From Oceanobacillus chungangensis (GTDB lineage: Bacteria > Bacillota > Bacilli > Bacillales > Amphibacillaceae): 64,000 bases of DNA. The notes beneath the pieces are model-generated. The model was not told the DNA's origin. It worked only from the letters and a program-made list of their open reading frames with translations, and did no database searches. The stretch is taken from NCBI RefSeq assembly GCF_003369565.1, contig NZ_PIOD01000001.1, forward strand, positions 1-64,000, given 5' to 3'. A program made the position numbers and the translations under genes. Of this stretch, positions 56,325 through 64,000 are shown piece by piece (the stretch's first letter is position 1; every line of letters starts with the position of its first letter).

Positions 56325-56433
56325 TACTTGAAAACATCTTTTGATATCGTAAATTCATCCATTTTAGTTTAATATGAGTATAAAGAGGGAAAATTAACAA
56401 TAGAAAAATTATTAAAAGCTTTTTGAAATAAAA

Positions 56434-56460
56434 AAAGGATATTCGCAATTTTTGTAGAAT
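56434..56460 (+). promoter_or_regulatory. Probable sigma-H promoter and 0A-box of spo0A
   Basis: AAAGGATATT (about 56434-56443) is followed after 12-13 bases by GAAT (56457-56460), which fits the sigma-H consensus. TTGTAGAA (56452-56459) differs by one base from the Spo0A-binding box TTGTCGAA and overlaps the -10. B. subtilis spo0A is likewise controlled by sigma-H and by Spo0A itself. Confidence 0.6.
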
Positions 56461-56512
56461 AAGTAGAATTAGGATAGGAGTAATCGTTATGTATACAAAA
56501 GGGGGAGCAACT

Positions 56513-57292
56513 TTGGAAAAAACTAGTATTGTTTTAGTTGATGATAATAAGGAACTAGTACAAATGATGGAGGAGTATTTTGAAGAACAACCAGATATTG
56601 AGGTAATTGGCAAAGCTTATAATGGTAGAGATTGTTTAATGCTGTTAGATGAAGTAGAGCCTGACGTATTAATATTAGACATTATTATGCCGCATATCGA
56701 TGGATTAGCGGTACTTCAGACAATTAGGAACAAAGATAATCAGCAAACTCCAAATGTGATTATGCTTACTGCATTTGGGCAAGAAGAGGTCATGAAGAAA
56801 GCAGTCGATCTAGGGGCATCATATTTTATATTAAAACCATTTGACTTGGATAATTTAGGTGATCAAGTCCGCCAAGTAAAAGGTAATTATACTGTAAATT
56901 CCAATAAGAATAAAGGAACGAAAAAGGATAAGAGGAAATTAGATCTTGAAGCAAGTATCACGAATATTATTCATGAAATTGGCGTTCCTGCACATATTAA
57001 AGGGTACATGTATTTAAGGGAAGCCATTACAATGGTCTATAATGATATCGAGCTTTTAGGTTCGATTACTAAAGTACTTTACCCGGAGATAGGGAAGAAA
57101 TTCAATACGACTGCGTCACGGGTAGAACGAGCGATACGTCATGCAATTGAGGTTGCATGGAGTAGAGGAAACATTGATTCTATTTCGGCACTATTCGGAT
57201 ACACGATAAATATCTCTAAGGCAAAACCAACGAATTCTGAATTCATTGCGATGGTCGCTGATCGTTTACGTTTAGAGCATCGAGCTTCTTAA
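56513..57292 (+). CDS. spo0A: Sporulation master response regulator Spo0A
   Basis: The 259-residue protein has a receiver domain (about 1-125) with phosphorylated Asp56 in LILDIIMPH, and a C-terminal DNA-binding domain (about 145-259) with [18 protein letters not shown]. It governs entry into sporulation. The TTG at 56513 puts the phosphosite at residue 56, as in B. subtilis, and has GGGGGAG ahead. An upstream ATG at 56489, with its own AGGAG, would add eight residues and cannot be excluded. Confidence 0.95.
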   Translation: MEKTSIVLVDDNKELVQMMEEYFEEQPDIEVIGKAYNGRDCLMLLDEVEPDVLILDIIMPHIDGLAVLQTIRNKDNQQTPNVIMLTAFGQEEVMKKAVDLGASYFILKPFDLDNLGDQVRQVKGNYTVNSNKNKGTKKDKRKLDLEASITNIIHEIGVPAHIKGYMYLREAITMVYNDIELLGSITKVLYPEIGKKFNTTASRVERAIRHAIEVAWSRGNIDSISALFGYTINISKAKPTNSEFIAMVADRLRLEHRAS

Positions 57293-57304
57293 TAGAGGGA
57301 GTAT

Positions 57305-57348
57305 AAAAATCAGGCTGTCACCATTCTTTGGTAACAGCCTGATTTTTA
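57305..57348. terminator. Bidirectional terminator between spo0A and aspartokinase
   Basis: AAAAATCAGGCTGT.ACC pairs with GGT.ACAGCCTGATTTTT; A and T tracts flank both sides. Confidence 0.9.
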
Positions 57349-58704
57349 ATTGTTTTTTTCAAAATATGCACGATATATGGATTTAATTGCTCGATCAATA
57401 TCGGATGATTGAATGCCGAACATCATCGATACTTCTGATGAACCTTGGTTTATCATTTCAATGTTAACTCTTGCTTCTGCTAAAGCTGAGATTGCTTTAT
57501 TGGCCACACCAATTGTATTTACAAGACCTTCACCAACTACCATAATAATAGCGATTCCTCGGTGTAGGCTAACCGTATCAGCATGCAATTCTTCTTTTAT
57601 TCTGTTTAAAATAATTGTCTCCTTAGCAGGGGAAATATTTCTTTCGCGAATGATAACGGACATGTCATCTATTCCTGATGGAGCATGCTCAAAGGATATT
57701 CCCTCGTCCTCTAATATTCCTAATAACTTCCGTCCAAATCCAATCTCGCGGTTCATTAAATATTTACTCACATATAAACTGCAGAAACCAGTATCACTTG
57801 CAATCCCTGATACACATTCATCCTCTTTTATTTCTCTTTCAGCAACAATGTATGTGCCTTTTGCATCGGGATTATTTGTATTTTTAATACAGATAGGAAT
57901 CTTTTCTTTAATGACTGGAATTAATGCTTCGTCATGAAAAACAGAAAAACCAGCATATGATAATTCACGCATTTCTTTATACGTTAATATCGTTATTTCT
58001 TTTGGATTCTCTACAATATTTGGATTCACAGAATACACCGAGTTTACATCCGTAAAGTTCTCATATAATTCTGCTTGAACACCAGCTGCTATAATAGAGC
58101 CAGTAATATCTGATCCACCTCTTGAGAAAGTTGCAAGTTTACCTTGCTCGGTGTAACCAAAAAAACCTGGTATTACTAATATTCCATTTTTTTGATGTAA
58201 TGTATAGATTTTTGCAAAGCTTCCGGGTAATATTTGAGCATTTCCTGGTTCATCACTTACAATGATTCCTGCATCCTTAGGGTTTATGTAATGTGCATCT
58301 AAATTAAGACTTTGTAAATATGCACTCATAATTTTCGCTGAGCTGTCTTCTCCAATAGCTTTAATTGCGTCTAATTTTTCCGTATTCAGTTGATCTGCTG
58401 TTAACACATTTCTAATCGATAATTCAATTTCATTTAGTATCTCTATTGAGAGATTTAATTCTTCCGTTATTTCAGCAAATCTACTTATAATTAGATCTAA
58501 GTCGGTTTCATATTGTAATCCATTTAAATAGGAATTGCCTAATTGGATTAGCAAATCTGTCATTTTCGTATCTGTCTTATCCCTTTTCCCAGGTGCGGAA
58601 ACAACAATAAATTTTCTTTCTGGATCACTTTTAATGATTTCGCCAACTTTTTTAATTTGTGTTGCATTTGCTAACGAACTTCCACCAAACTTTGCTACCT
58701 TCAT
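57346..58704 (-). CDS. Aspartate kinase, YclM/ThrD type
   Basis: The 452-residue protein has the kinase domain (about 1-285) with MKVAKFGGSSLANATQI and FSRGGSDITGSI, then two ACT domains (about 300-450). It makes aspartyl phosphate for Lys, Thr, Met and dipicolinate. Length and N-terminus fit the single-polypeptide aspartokinase III branch rather than the alpha/beta LysC form, so threonine control is likely. B. subtilis does not have an aspartokinase gene here. No lysine riboswitch or T-box is seen upstream. Confidence 0.9.
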   Translation of the reverse strand: MKVAKFGGSSLANATQIKKVGEIIKSDPERKFIVVSAPGKRDKTDTKMTDLLIQLGNSYLNGLQYETDLDLIISRFAEITEELNLSIEILNEIELSIRNVLTADQLNTEKLDAIKAIGEDSSAKIMSAYLQSLNLDAHYINPKDAGIIVSDEPGNAQILPGSFAKIYTLHQKNGILVIPGFFGYTEQGKLATFSRGGSDITGSIIAAGVQAELYENFTDVNSVYSVNPNIVENPKEITILTYKEMRELSYAGFSVFHDEALIPVIKEKIPICIKNTNNPDAKGTYIVAEREIKEDECVSGIASDTGFCSLYVSKYLMNREIGFGRKLLGILEDEGISFEHAPSGIDDMSVIIRERNISPAKETIILNRIKEELHADTVSLHRGIAIIMVVGEGLVNTIGVANKAISALAEARVNIEMINQGSSEVSMMFGIQSSDIDRAIKSIYRAYFEKNN

Positions 58705-58814
58705 CCCTAAATCCTCCTGAAAAACAATAATATTTTCTAATCATACCACAATTCTCACCATTTTCAGTTAAAAGAATAAAAAAAGACGGAATCATCCATC
58801 CTTTTTAAGTATTT

Positions 58815-59045
58815 CTATTTTGTCTTTTCGGTTTTATATCCCTTTTTTCGATCCCGATAGATGATAAACCCACCAAGAAAGGCGATTCCTCCTAATGTAA
58901 AGAGTAATCCAATTACAAATTGTATTCCTGAATTAAAGAAGATTGGATAGAATTCCGCGAACAAGGCGTCACGCATCATTTTAATTCCAAATACTGTTAA
59001 AAAACCAGGTATAAATAATAGCAATAAGGCGATGATTCTAATCAT
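58815..59045 (-). CDS. yqzF: DUF2627 membrane protein YqzF
   Basis: The 76-residue protein has two membrane helices (about 3-22 and 40-63) and FNSGIQFVIGLLFTLGGIAF. It matches the DUF2627 family, named YqzF in B. subtilis, where it also lies between spo0A and the bkd operon. Function is unknown. The upstream sequence has GGGAAGAGATGC-type ribosome-binding bases. Confidence 0.85.
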   Translation of the reverse strand: MIRIIALLLLFIPGFLTVFGIKMMRDALFAEFYPIFFNSGIQFVIGLLFTLGGIAFLGGFIIYRDRKKGYKTEKTK

Positions 59046-59523
59046 TGCATCTCTTCCCTCAAATCCTTGTTACAATCTCTAACTATAAGTATATCAAATT
59101 TAAAGATAAAGCGAAACTTCTGAAATAGGAGGGAACAAGCTAATCTAAAGGAATTAATGAGACTTTGCTTAACAAAAGCTAGTAAAGTTTTTTAAAATAA
59201 AAAACCCATTACCCAGATGCCAATTTAGGCGGGGGAGATTCTGTGAAGTCAGGATTTCGAAGCCATTCTCCTAAAAAAATCAAGGAACACTTCGTCAGAA
59301 AAAAGTTGTCTTAGCGTGAGCTACTACCCGCAGTGGAAGTCATCGGTGATTTTAACTCACAAATTATGTATAATTATCATCGTAAAGCTATTCTATGGTA
59401 ATGTACACTTACATTTTTTGGGATTGCAATATTTTTCTTTGTTATGTATCCTAAAGTAAAGCGCTTACATTGTTTGTCGCCCATTTCTAATTAATACAGT
59501 TAATCAAAATTTACATCTATTTC
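59046..59523. other. Region upstream of bcd: no bkdR; degenerate segment and cre-like site
   Basis: No gene is seen, although B. subtilis has bkdR and ptb here. The part 59205-59350 is less AT-rich and contains GGGGGAGA and TTCTCC arms (59232 and 59265), like a decayed repeat. AGTAAAGCGCTTACAT (59455-59470) resembles a CcpA site, with two mismatches to the consensus. Confidence 0.4.
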
Positions 59524-59552
59524 TTGTACATATTTTCATAAATATATATAAT
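59524..59552 (+). promoter_or_regulatory. Sigma-A promoter of the bcd-lpdV-bkd operon
   Basis: TTGTAC (59524-59529), 17 bases, TATAAT (59547-59552), 27 bases ahead of the bcd start. No sigma-54 (-24/-12) motif is seen, in contrast to the SigL-dependent bkd operon of B. subtilis. Confidence 0.65.
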
Positions 59553-59578
59553 AGTTACTATTAGTAGGAGGTATTAAA

Positions 59579-60667
59579 ATGGAAATTTTCACTTATATGG
59601 AGAAATACGATTATGAACAACTTGTTTTTTGTCAGGACAAAAATTCTGGACTAAAGGCGATTATCGCTATTCATGATACAACACTAGGACCTGCTTTAGG
59701 TGGAACAAGAATGTGGACATATAGTTCAGAAGAGGCTGCGATTGAAGATGCACTTCGGTTAGCGAAGGGAATGACTTATAAGAATGCTGCTGCTGGATTA
59801 AATTTAGGTGGAGGTAAGACGGTTATTATAGGAGATCCACGAAAGGATAAAAATCCGGAAATGTTTCGAGCATTTGGCCGATATATACAAGGATTGAATG
59901 GTCGATATATTACTGCAGAAGATGTTGGAACAACGGTTGATGACATGGATTTAATTCACTTAGAAACAGACTATGTTACAGGGCTGTCAGGTTCATCAGG
60001 TAATCCGTCGCCAGTCACAGCGTATGGTATTTATAAAGGAATGAAAGCTGCCGCGAAAGAAGCATATGGTGATGATTCACTAGAAGGTAAGACCATTGCC
60101 GTTCAGGGTATTGGAAATGTTGCCTTTGCACTATGTGGGCATTTGCATAAAGAAGGCGCAAAATTGATTGTGACCGATATAAATAAAGATGCTGTAGATC
60201 GTGCTGTTGAAGCATTTGATGCTACTCCGGTTGATCCGAATGATATTTACGATGTTGATTGTGATATTTATGCACCATGTGCTTTAGGAGCCTCAATTAA
60301 TGATGATACAATTCCGAGATTGAAGGCTAAAGTAATTGCTGGTTCTGCAAATAATCAATTGAAGTCAACTGAACACGGGAATATTCTCTATGAAAAAGGG
60401 ATAGTTTATGCGCCTGACTATGTTATCAATGCTGGCGGAGTAATCAATGTGGCAGACGAATTGACAGGTTATGATCAAAACCGTGCATTAAGAAAAGTAG
60501 AAACTATTTATGATAGTTTAACGAAAGTATTTGAAATTTCTAGACGGGATAATATACCTACATATGTTGCAGCAGATCGGATGGCGGAAGAAAGAATTCA
60601 ATCTGTTAGAAATTCCCGTAATCAATTTCTGTTAAATGAACACCACATATTAAGTAGAAAAAAATAA
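59579..60667 (+). CDS. bcd: Leucine dehydrogenase
   Basis: The 362-residue NAD-dependent enzyme deaminates Leu, Val and Ile to 2-oxo acids. The catalytic Lys lies in [20 protein letters not shown] and the NAD fold in [19 protein letters not shown] precedes the ATG. The oxo acids feed the downstream BKD complex. A stem-loop (60663-60711) separates it from lpdV. Confidence 0.95.
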   Translation: MEIFTYMEKYDYEQLVFCQDKNSGLKAIIAIHDTTLGPALGGTRMWTYSSEEAAIEDALRLAKGMTYKNAAAGLNLGGGKTVIIGDPRKDKNPEMFRAFGRYIQGLNGRYITAEDVGTTVDDMDLIHLETDYVTGLSGSSGNPSPVTAYGIYKGMKAAAKEAYGDDSLEGKTIAVQGIGNVAFALCGHLHKEGAKLIVTDINKDAVDRAVEAFDATPVDPNDIYDVDCDIYAPCALGASINDDTIPRLKAKVIAGSANNQLKSTEHGNILYEKGIVYAPDYVINAGGVINVADELTGYDQNRALRKVETIYDSLTKVFEISRRDNIPTYVAADRMAEERIQSVRNSRNQFLLNEHHILSRKK

Positions 60668-60711
60668 TCTTAAATAAGGTAAGGATAATTCTATAAGTAA
60701 GATTATTTTCT
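60663..60711 (+). terminator. Intra-operon stem-loop between bcd and lpdV
   Basis: AATAATCTTA pairs with TAAGATTATT, followed by TTCTTT. It could give partial termination and lower expression of lpdV downstream. Confidence 0.5.
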
Positions 60712-60745
60712 TTACTGCTTAATTAGACAAAGGAGTCTATACTAT

Positions 60746-62167
60746 ATGGCGAAAGATTATGATTTAGTTATACTCGGTGGAGGTACCGGAGGATATGTAG
60801 CCGCTATCCGAGCTGCGCAGTTAGGGTTGCAAGTTGCAGTAGTCGAAAAGGAAAAACTAGGTGGAACGTGTCTACACCGAGGCTGTATTCCTTCAAAAGC
60901 ATTGCTTCGCAGTGCAGAGGTATTTAGGCAAACACAAGAAGCGAATGCTTATGGGATTGAAACGGAAAATACAACACTAAATTTTTCGAAGGTACAGGAA
61001 AGAAAAAACAATATTGTCAATAAATTACATCAAGGTGTACTAAGTCTCATGAAAAAGGGCAAAATTGATATTTATGAGGGTTATGGCCGCATTTTGGGTC
61101 CAAGTATCTTTTCTCCAATTCCCGGTACGATTTCTATTGAACATGATAATGGAGACGAAAATACGATGCTAGTTCCTAAAAATGTATTGATTGCTACAGG
61201 TTCTAAACCAAAATCTCTACCTGGCTTAGAAATTGATGGTAGCTATGTTATGACCTCAGACGGAGCATTAGAGATGGAAACTTTGCCTGCATCTATGTTA
61301 ATAATTGGTGCTGGAGTTATCGGAATCGAATGGGCTTCTATGCTTGCTGATTTAGGTGTAAAAGTTACGGTTCTAGAATATTTGGATCAAATACTACCAA
61401 CAGAAGATGAAAGTATAGCCAAAGAAGTAGAAAAACTTCTAATAAAAAAAGGCATTACTTTTGTTAAGGGAGCTAAGGTCTTAGGAGAAACCATACAAAA
61501 GAAAGAGCAAGTAGCAATTGATGCTGAAGTGGATGGAGTAAAAACATCATTTACAGCAGAGAAATTACTTGTTTCTGTTGGACGTGAAGCAAACACAGTT
61601 AATATAGGGGTCGAAAATACTGATATTGTGCTGGAAAAAGGTTATATCCAGGCTAATAAATTTTATCAAACCAAGGAACCTCACATATACGCAATTGGGG
61701 ATGTGATTGGTGGAATGCAATTAGCACATGTTGCCTCACGTGAAGGGGTGATTGCGGTTGAACATATGGCAAATGAAAAGCCATATCCAATTGAATATCA
61801 TAACGTTCCTACATGCATATACTCTAATCCTGAAGTAGCAAGTATAGGCTTTACAGAGAAAGAAGCGCTTGATAAAGGCTTCGATATAAAAGTTGGTAAA
61901 TTCTCGTTCCAAGCGATCGGGAAAGCCCTTGTTTATGGTGAAACAGAAGGGTTTGTTAAAATTATCACAGATAAAAATTCCGATGATTTATTAGGAATTC
62001 ATATGGTTGGGCCGCATGTTACTGAGCTAATTTCTGAAGCGGGGATTGCTAAAGTTCTAGATGCAACTGCATGGGAAATTACACAATCAATCCACCCCCA
62101 TCCATCCCTTTCTGAAATAATCGGTGAAGCGGCATTAGCGGTTGAAGGAAAACAAATACATGGATAA
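60746..62167 (+). CDS. lpdV: Dihydrolipoamide dehydrogenase (E3) of the BKD complex
   Basis: The 473-residue FAD enzyme reoxidises the lipoyl group of BKD E2. The FAD fold is LGGGTGGYVAAIRAAQLG, the redox disulfide GGTCLHRGCIPSKAL, the NAD fold IGAGVIGIEWA, and the active-site HPHPSLSE with its His-Glu pair. AAGGAG precedes the ATG. It matches B. subtilis lpdV by position after bcd, but buk, which lies between them there, is missing. Confidence 0.95.
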   Translation: MAKDYDLVILGGGTGGYVAAIRAAQLGLQVAVVEKEKLGGTCLHRGCIPSKALLRSAEVFRQTQEANAYGIETENTTLNFSKVQERKNNIVNKLHQGVLSLMKKGKIDIYEGYGRILGPSIFSPIPGTISIEHDNGDENTMLVPKNVLIATGSKPKSLPGLEIDGSYVMTSDGALEMETLPASMLIIGAGVIGIEWASMLADLGVKVTVLEYLDQILPTEDESIAKEVEKLLIKKGITFVKGAKVLGETIQKKEQVAIDAEVDGVKTSFTAEKLLVSVGREANTVNIGVENTDIVLEKGYIQANKFYQTKEPHIYAIGDVIGGMQLAHVASREGVIAVEHMANEKPYPIEYHNVPTCIYSNPEVASIGFTEKEALDKGFDIKVGKFSFQAIGKALVYGETEGFVKIITDKNSDDLLGIHMVGPHVTELISEAGIAKVLDATAWEITQSIHPHPSLSEIIGEAALAVEGKQIHG

Positions 62168-62174
62168 TACAACA

Positions 62175-62213
62175 GTTAATCATTGGGGATCAATTCCAGC
62201 TCCAATGATTATT
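62175..62213 (+). promoter_or_regulatory. Stem-loop between lpdV and bkdAA
   Basis: AATCATTGG pairs with CCAATGATT around a loop of about 16 bases. A weak T-run follows. It may mark mRNA processing or partial termination. Confidence 0.45.
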
Positions 62214-62279
62214 ACTGCTTATTTCAAATACTAAATAACGAATCATAATGAGGTTTGATTAATTAAGGAGGAATGTTTC

Positions 62280-63272
62280 ATGCCTAATAATCGACATGAT
62301 GCACTCGGTTTATCAGATGCGGAAGTTCTAGAAATATACAGAACGATGCTACTTGCTAGAAAGATTGATGAAAGAATGTGGTTATTAAACCGGTCGGGGA
62401 AAATTCCATTCGTTATTTCTTGTCAGGGACAAGAAGCGGCACAAGTCGGAGCATCATTCGCATTAAATAGACAAACCGATTATGTTGCACCATACTATCG
62501 TGATCTCGGTGTTGTTCTAGCGTTTGGGATGACAGCAAAAGACTTGATGCTATCGGCATTTGCGAAGGCTGAGGACCCTAACTCAGGAGGAAGACAAATG
62601 CCAGGCCATTTCGGTCAGAAAAAAAATAGGATTTTGACAGGCTCTTCACCAGTTACTACTCAAGTACCACATGCGGTTGGTGTAGCACTAGCTGGAAAAA
62701 TGGAGAAAAAAGAGTTTGTCTCCTTTGTAACTCTAGGAGAGGGGTCATCAAATCAAGGTGATTTTCATGAAGGTTTGAACTTTGCTGGAGTGCATAAATT
62801 ACCTGTCATTACGATGGTTGAGAATAACAATTATGCAATTTCCGTCCCATTTGAGAAACAAATTGGAAGTGAAAATGTATCGATACGTGCAAAGAGTTAC
62901 GGTATGTTCGGAGAGACTATTGATGGAAATGATCCGTTAGCAGTTTACGAAGCTGTCAAACAAGCAAGGGAACGGGCAATTAATGGTGAGGGACCTTCAT
63001 TAATAGAAGTAATTACTTATCGATTGACGGCACATTCAAGCGATGATGACGATCGCACGTATCGTAAAAAAGGAGAAGTTGACGAGGCTAAGAAAAAAGA
63101 CTCGATTATTACTTTTGCAACTTATTTAAGGGACGTTAACGTGTTAACTAGTGAAATAGAAGAAGCATTAAATAATGAAATTAATATTATTGTCAATGAA
63201 GCAACTGACTATGCAGAAAACGCTCCATATGCAGCGCCAGAAGACGCTTTAAAACACGTATACGAAATGTAA
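62280..63272 (+). CDS. bkdAA: Branched-chain 2-oxo acid dehydrogenase E1 alpha
   Basis: The 330-residue thiamine diphosphate enzyme has MPGHFGQKKNRI and the TPP motif TLGEGSSNQGDFHEGLNFAG (GDG-like GEG, then NN in VENNNYAIS). The phosphorylation-loop-like segment YRLTAHSSDDDDRTYR is present. It decarboxylates 2-oxoisovalerate and related acids for branched fatty-acid primers. AAGGAGG precedes the ATG. Confidence 0.95.
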   Translation: MPNNRHDALGLSDAEVLEIYRTMLLARKIDERMWLLNRSGKIPFVISCQGQEAAQVGASFALNRQTDYVAPYYRDLGVVLAFGMTAKDLMLSAFAKAEDPNSGGRQMPGHFGQKKNRILTGSSPVTTQVPHAVGVALAGKMEKKEFVSFVTLGEGSSNQGDFHEGLNFAGVHKLPVITMVENNNYAISVPFEKQIGSENVSIRAKSYGMFGETIDGNDPLAVYEAVKQARERAINGEGPSLIEVITYRLTAHSSDDDDRTYRKKGEVDEAKKKDSIITFATYLRDVNVLTSEIEEALNNEINIIVNEATDYAENAPYAAPEDALKHVYEM

Positions 63273-63285
63273 GGGGGATATGTTT

Positions 63286-64000
63286 ATGACTGTAATGTCC
63301 TACATTCAAGCAATTACAGCTGCACTTAGAGAAGAAATGATTCGCGATGAAAAGGTATTTATCTTAGGAGAAGATGTAGGGGTAAAAGGCGGTGTATTCC
63401 GAGCAACAGATGGATTATACGAAGAATTCGGAGAGGAACGAGTATTGGATACGCCACTTGCAGAATCGGCAATTGCTGGTGTTGGAATCGGTGCAGCAAT
63501 GTATGGGTTGCGTCCAGTTGCAGAAATGCAATTCGCAGATTTCATTTTACCTGCTGTCAATCAAATCATTTCCGAGGCTGCGAAAATTCGTTATCGCTCA
63601 AATAATGACTGGAATGTACCAATTACGATTCGCGCACCGTATGGCGGTGGTGTTCACGGAGCATTATACCATTCACAATCATTAGAATCCATATTTGCTA
63701 ATCAGCCGGGATTAAAAATTGTAATGCCGTCCACACCATATGACGCAAAGGGATTACTGAAAGCAGCAATCCGTGATAATGACCCTGTGCTATTCTTTGA
63801 GCATAAGCGTGCATATCGACTATTAAAAGCTGATATTCCGGAAGAGGATTATGTAATTCCGATTGGTAAAGCTGATATAAAACGTGAAGGATCCGATATT
63901 ACGATTATCACGTATGGTCTTTGTATTCATTTTGCCCTTCAGGCTGCTGAGAAATTAGCAGAAGAAGGAATAGACGCACATATTCTTGATTTAAGAACGG
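63286..64000 (+). CDS. bkdAB: Branched-chain 2-oxo acid dehydrogenase E1 beta, 5' part
   Basis: The first 238 residues are present; the gene runs off the window. It reads MTVMSYIQAITAALREEM, then GEDVGVKGGVFRATDGL, DTPLAESAIAGVGIGAAM, EMQFADFI and RAPYGGGVHGALYHSQS, all standard for E1 beta. GGGGG precedes the ATG 13 bases after bkdAA. The transketolase-like C-domain and the E2 gene are expected beyond the end. Confidence 0.95.
   Translation, partial: MTVMSYIQAITAALREEMIRDEKVFILGEDVGVKGGVFRATDGLYEEFGEERVLDTPLAESAIAGVGIGAAMYGLRPVAEMQFADFILPAVNQIISEAAKIRYRSNNDWNVPITIRAPYGGGVHGALYHSQSLESIFANQPGLKIVMPSTPYDAKGLLKAAIRDNDPVLFFEHKRAYRLLKADIPEEDYVIPIGKADIKREGSDITIITYGLCIHFALQAAEKLAEEGIDAHILDLRT

Noticed and set aside
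57413-57937. A 174-codon open frame on the plus strand opposite aspartokinase
   Set aside because: It is antisense to a clear ACT-domain enzyme and has no recognisable motif.
58705-58814. Lysine riboswitch or T-box before aspartokinase
   Set aside because: The gap is only about 110 bases and lacks the conserved elements of either.
1-64000. CRISPR array or prophage
   Set aside because: No regularly spaced direct repeats, cas genes, integrase or phage structural genes are present.

Overview
The window is chromosomal DNA from a low-GC, endospore-forming member of the Bacillaceae, closest in style to Oceanobacillus/Virgibacillus-type genomes. The evidence is gene content and order: a complete spoIIIAA-AH operon, spoIVB and spo0A, a complete comG operon, a tandem glycine riboswitch ahead of gcvT-gcvPA-gcvPB, and an order that follows the Bacillus subtilis yqfZ-yqgE-pbpA-phoU-rpmG-gluP-glcK-comG-gcv-yqhO-efp-spoIIIA-accBC-folD-ispA-ahrC-recN-spoIVB-spo0A-bkd segment almost step by step. 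Base composition is AT-rich throughout, ribosome-binding sites are strong, and TTG starts are common. The genus is an inference; no rRNA is present.

Layout. 1-2.1 kb: the 5' end of an IS3-family element at the window edge, a two-hairpin repeat, a LysM-like protein, an NfeD-like protein and six tRNA genes. 2.4-8.8 kb: sodA, an MFS transporter, the class B penicillin-binding protein PbpA, PhoU (without the pst genes that sit here in B. subtilis), two membrane proteins on the other strand and a cysteine-poor L33. 8.9-14.8 kb: rhomboid protease GluP, YqgQ, glucokinase, an LtaS-type synthase and the small proteins YqgW-like and YqgY. 15-19 kb: comGA-GG on the minus strand, then yqzE. 19.4-26.7 kb: yqhG and the yqhH helicase, divergent from the riboswitch-controlled glycine cleavage operon, and yqhL. 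27-30.1 kb: nrdJ, a B12-dependent ribonucleotide reductase, split by a 538-nt group I intron and preceded by two NrdR-box-like sites. 30.2-33.8 kb: an accessory patch with a decayed Tn7-type tnsA, a WYL regulator, a DJ-1/PfpI protein and a MepB-like protein. 34-38.5 kb: mntR, a patatin, yqhP, yqhR, pepQ and efp. 38.8-44.1 kb: the spoIIIA operon. 44.7-57.3 kb: accBC, yqhY, nusB, folD, xseAB, ispA, yqxC, ahrC, recN, spoIVB and spo0A. 57.3-64 kb: aspartokinase, yqzF and the start of a branched-chain 2-oxo acid dehydrogenase operon (bcd, lpdV, bkdAA, partial bkdAB).

How the genes work together. Glycine cleavage feeds one-carbon units to FolD-type folate metabolism. AccB/AccC start fatty-acid synthesis and have a FapR-like operator upstream. 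Leucine dehydrogenase plus the BKD complex makes branched-chain acyl-CoA primers for the same lipids. Spo0A, SpoIVB and SpoIIIA cover entry into sporulation, the sigma-K checkpoint and the mother-cell/forespore channel.

Most notable signals: (1) three copies of an approximately 85-bp two-hairpin element with a conserved linker, one inside the spoIIIA operon and one inside the accB leader; (2) the nrdJ group I intron, with exon junction and P1 pairing readable from the sequence; (3) the tnsA relic and flanking degenerate repeats around accessory genes; (4) absence of dxs, pst, ptb and buk from positions where B. subtilis has them.
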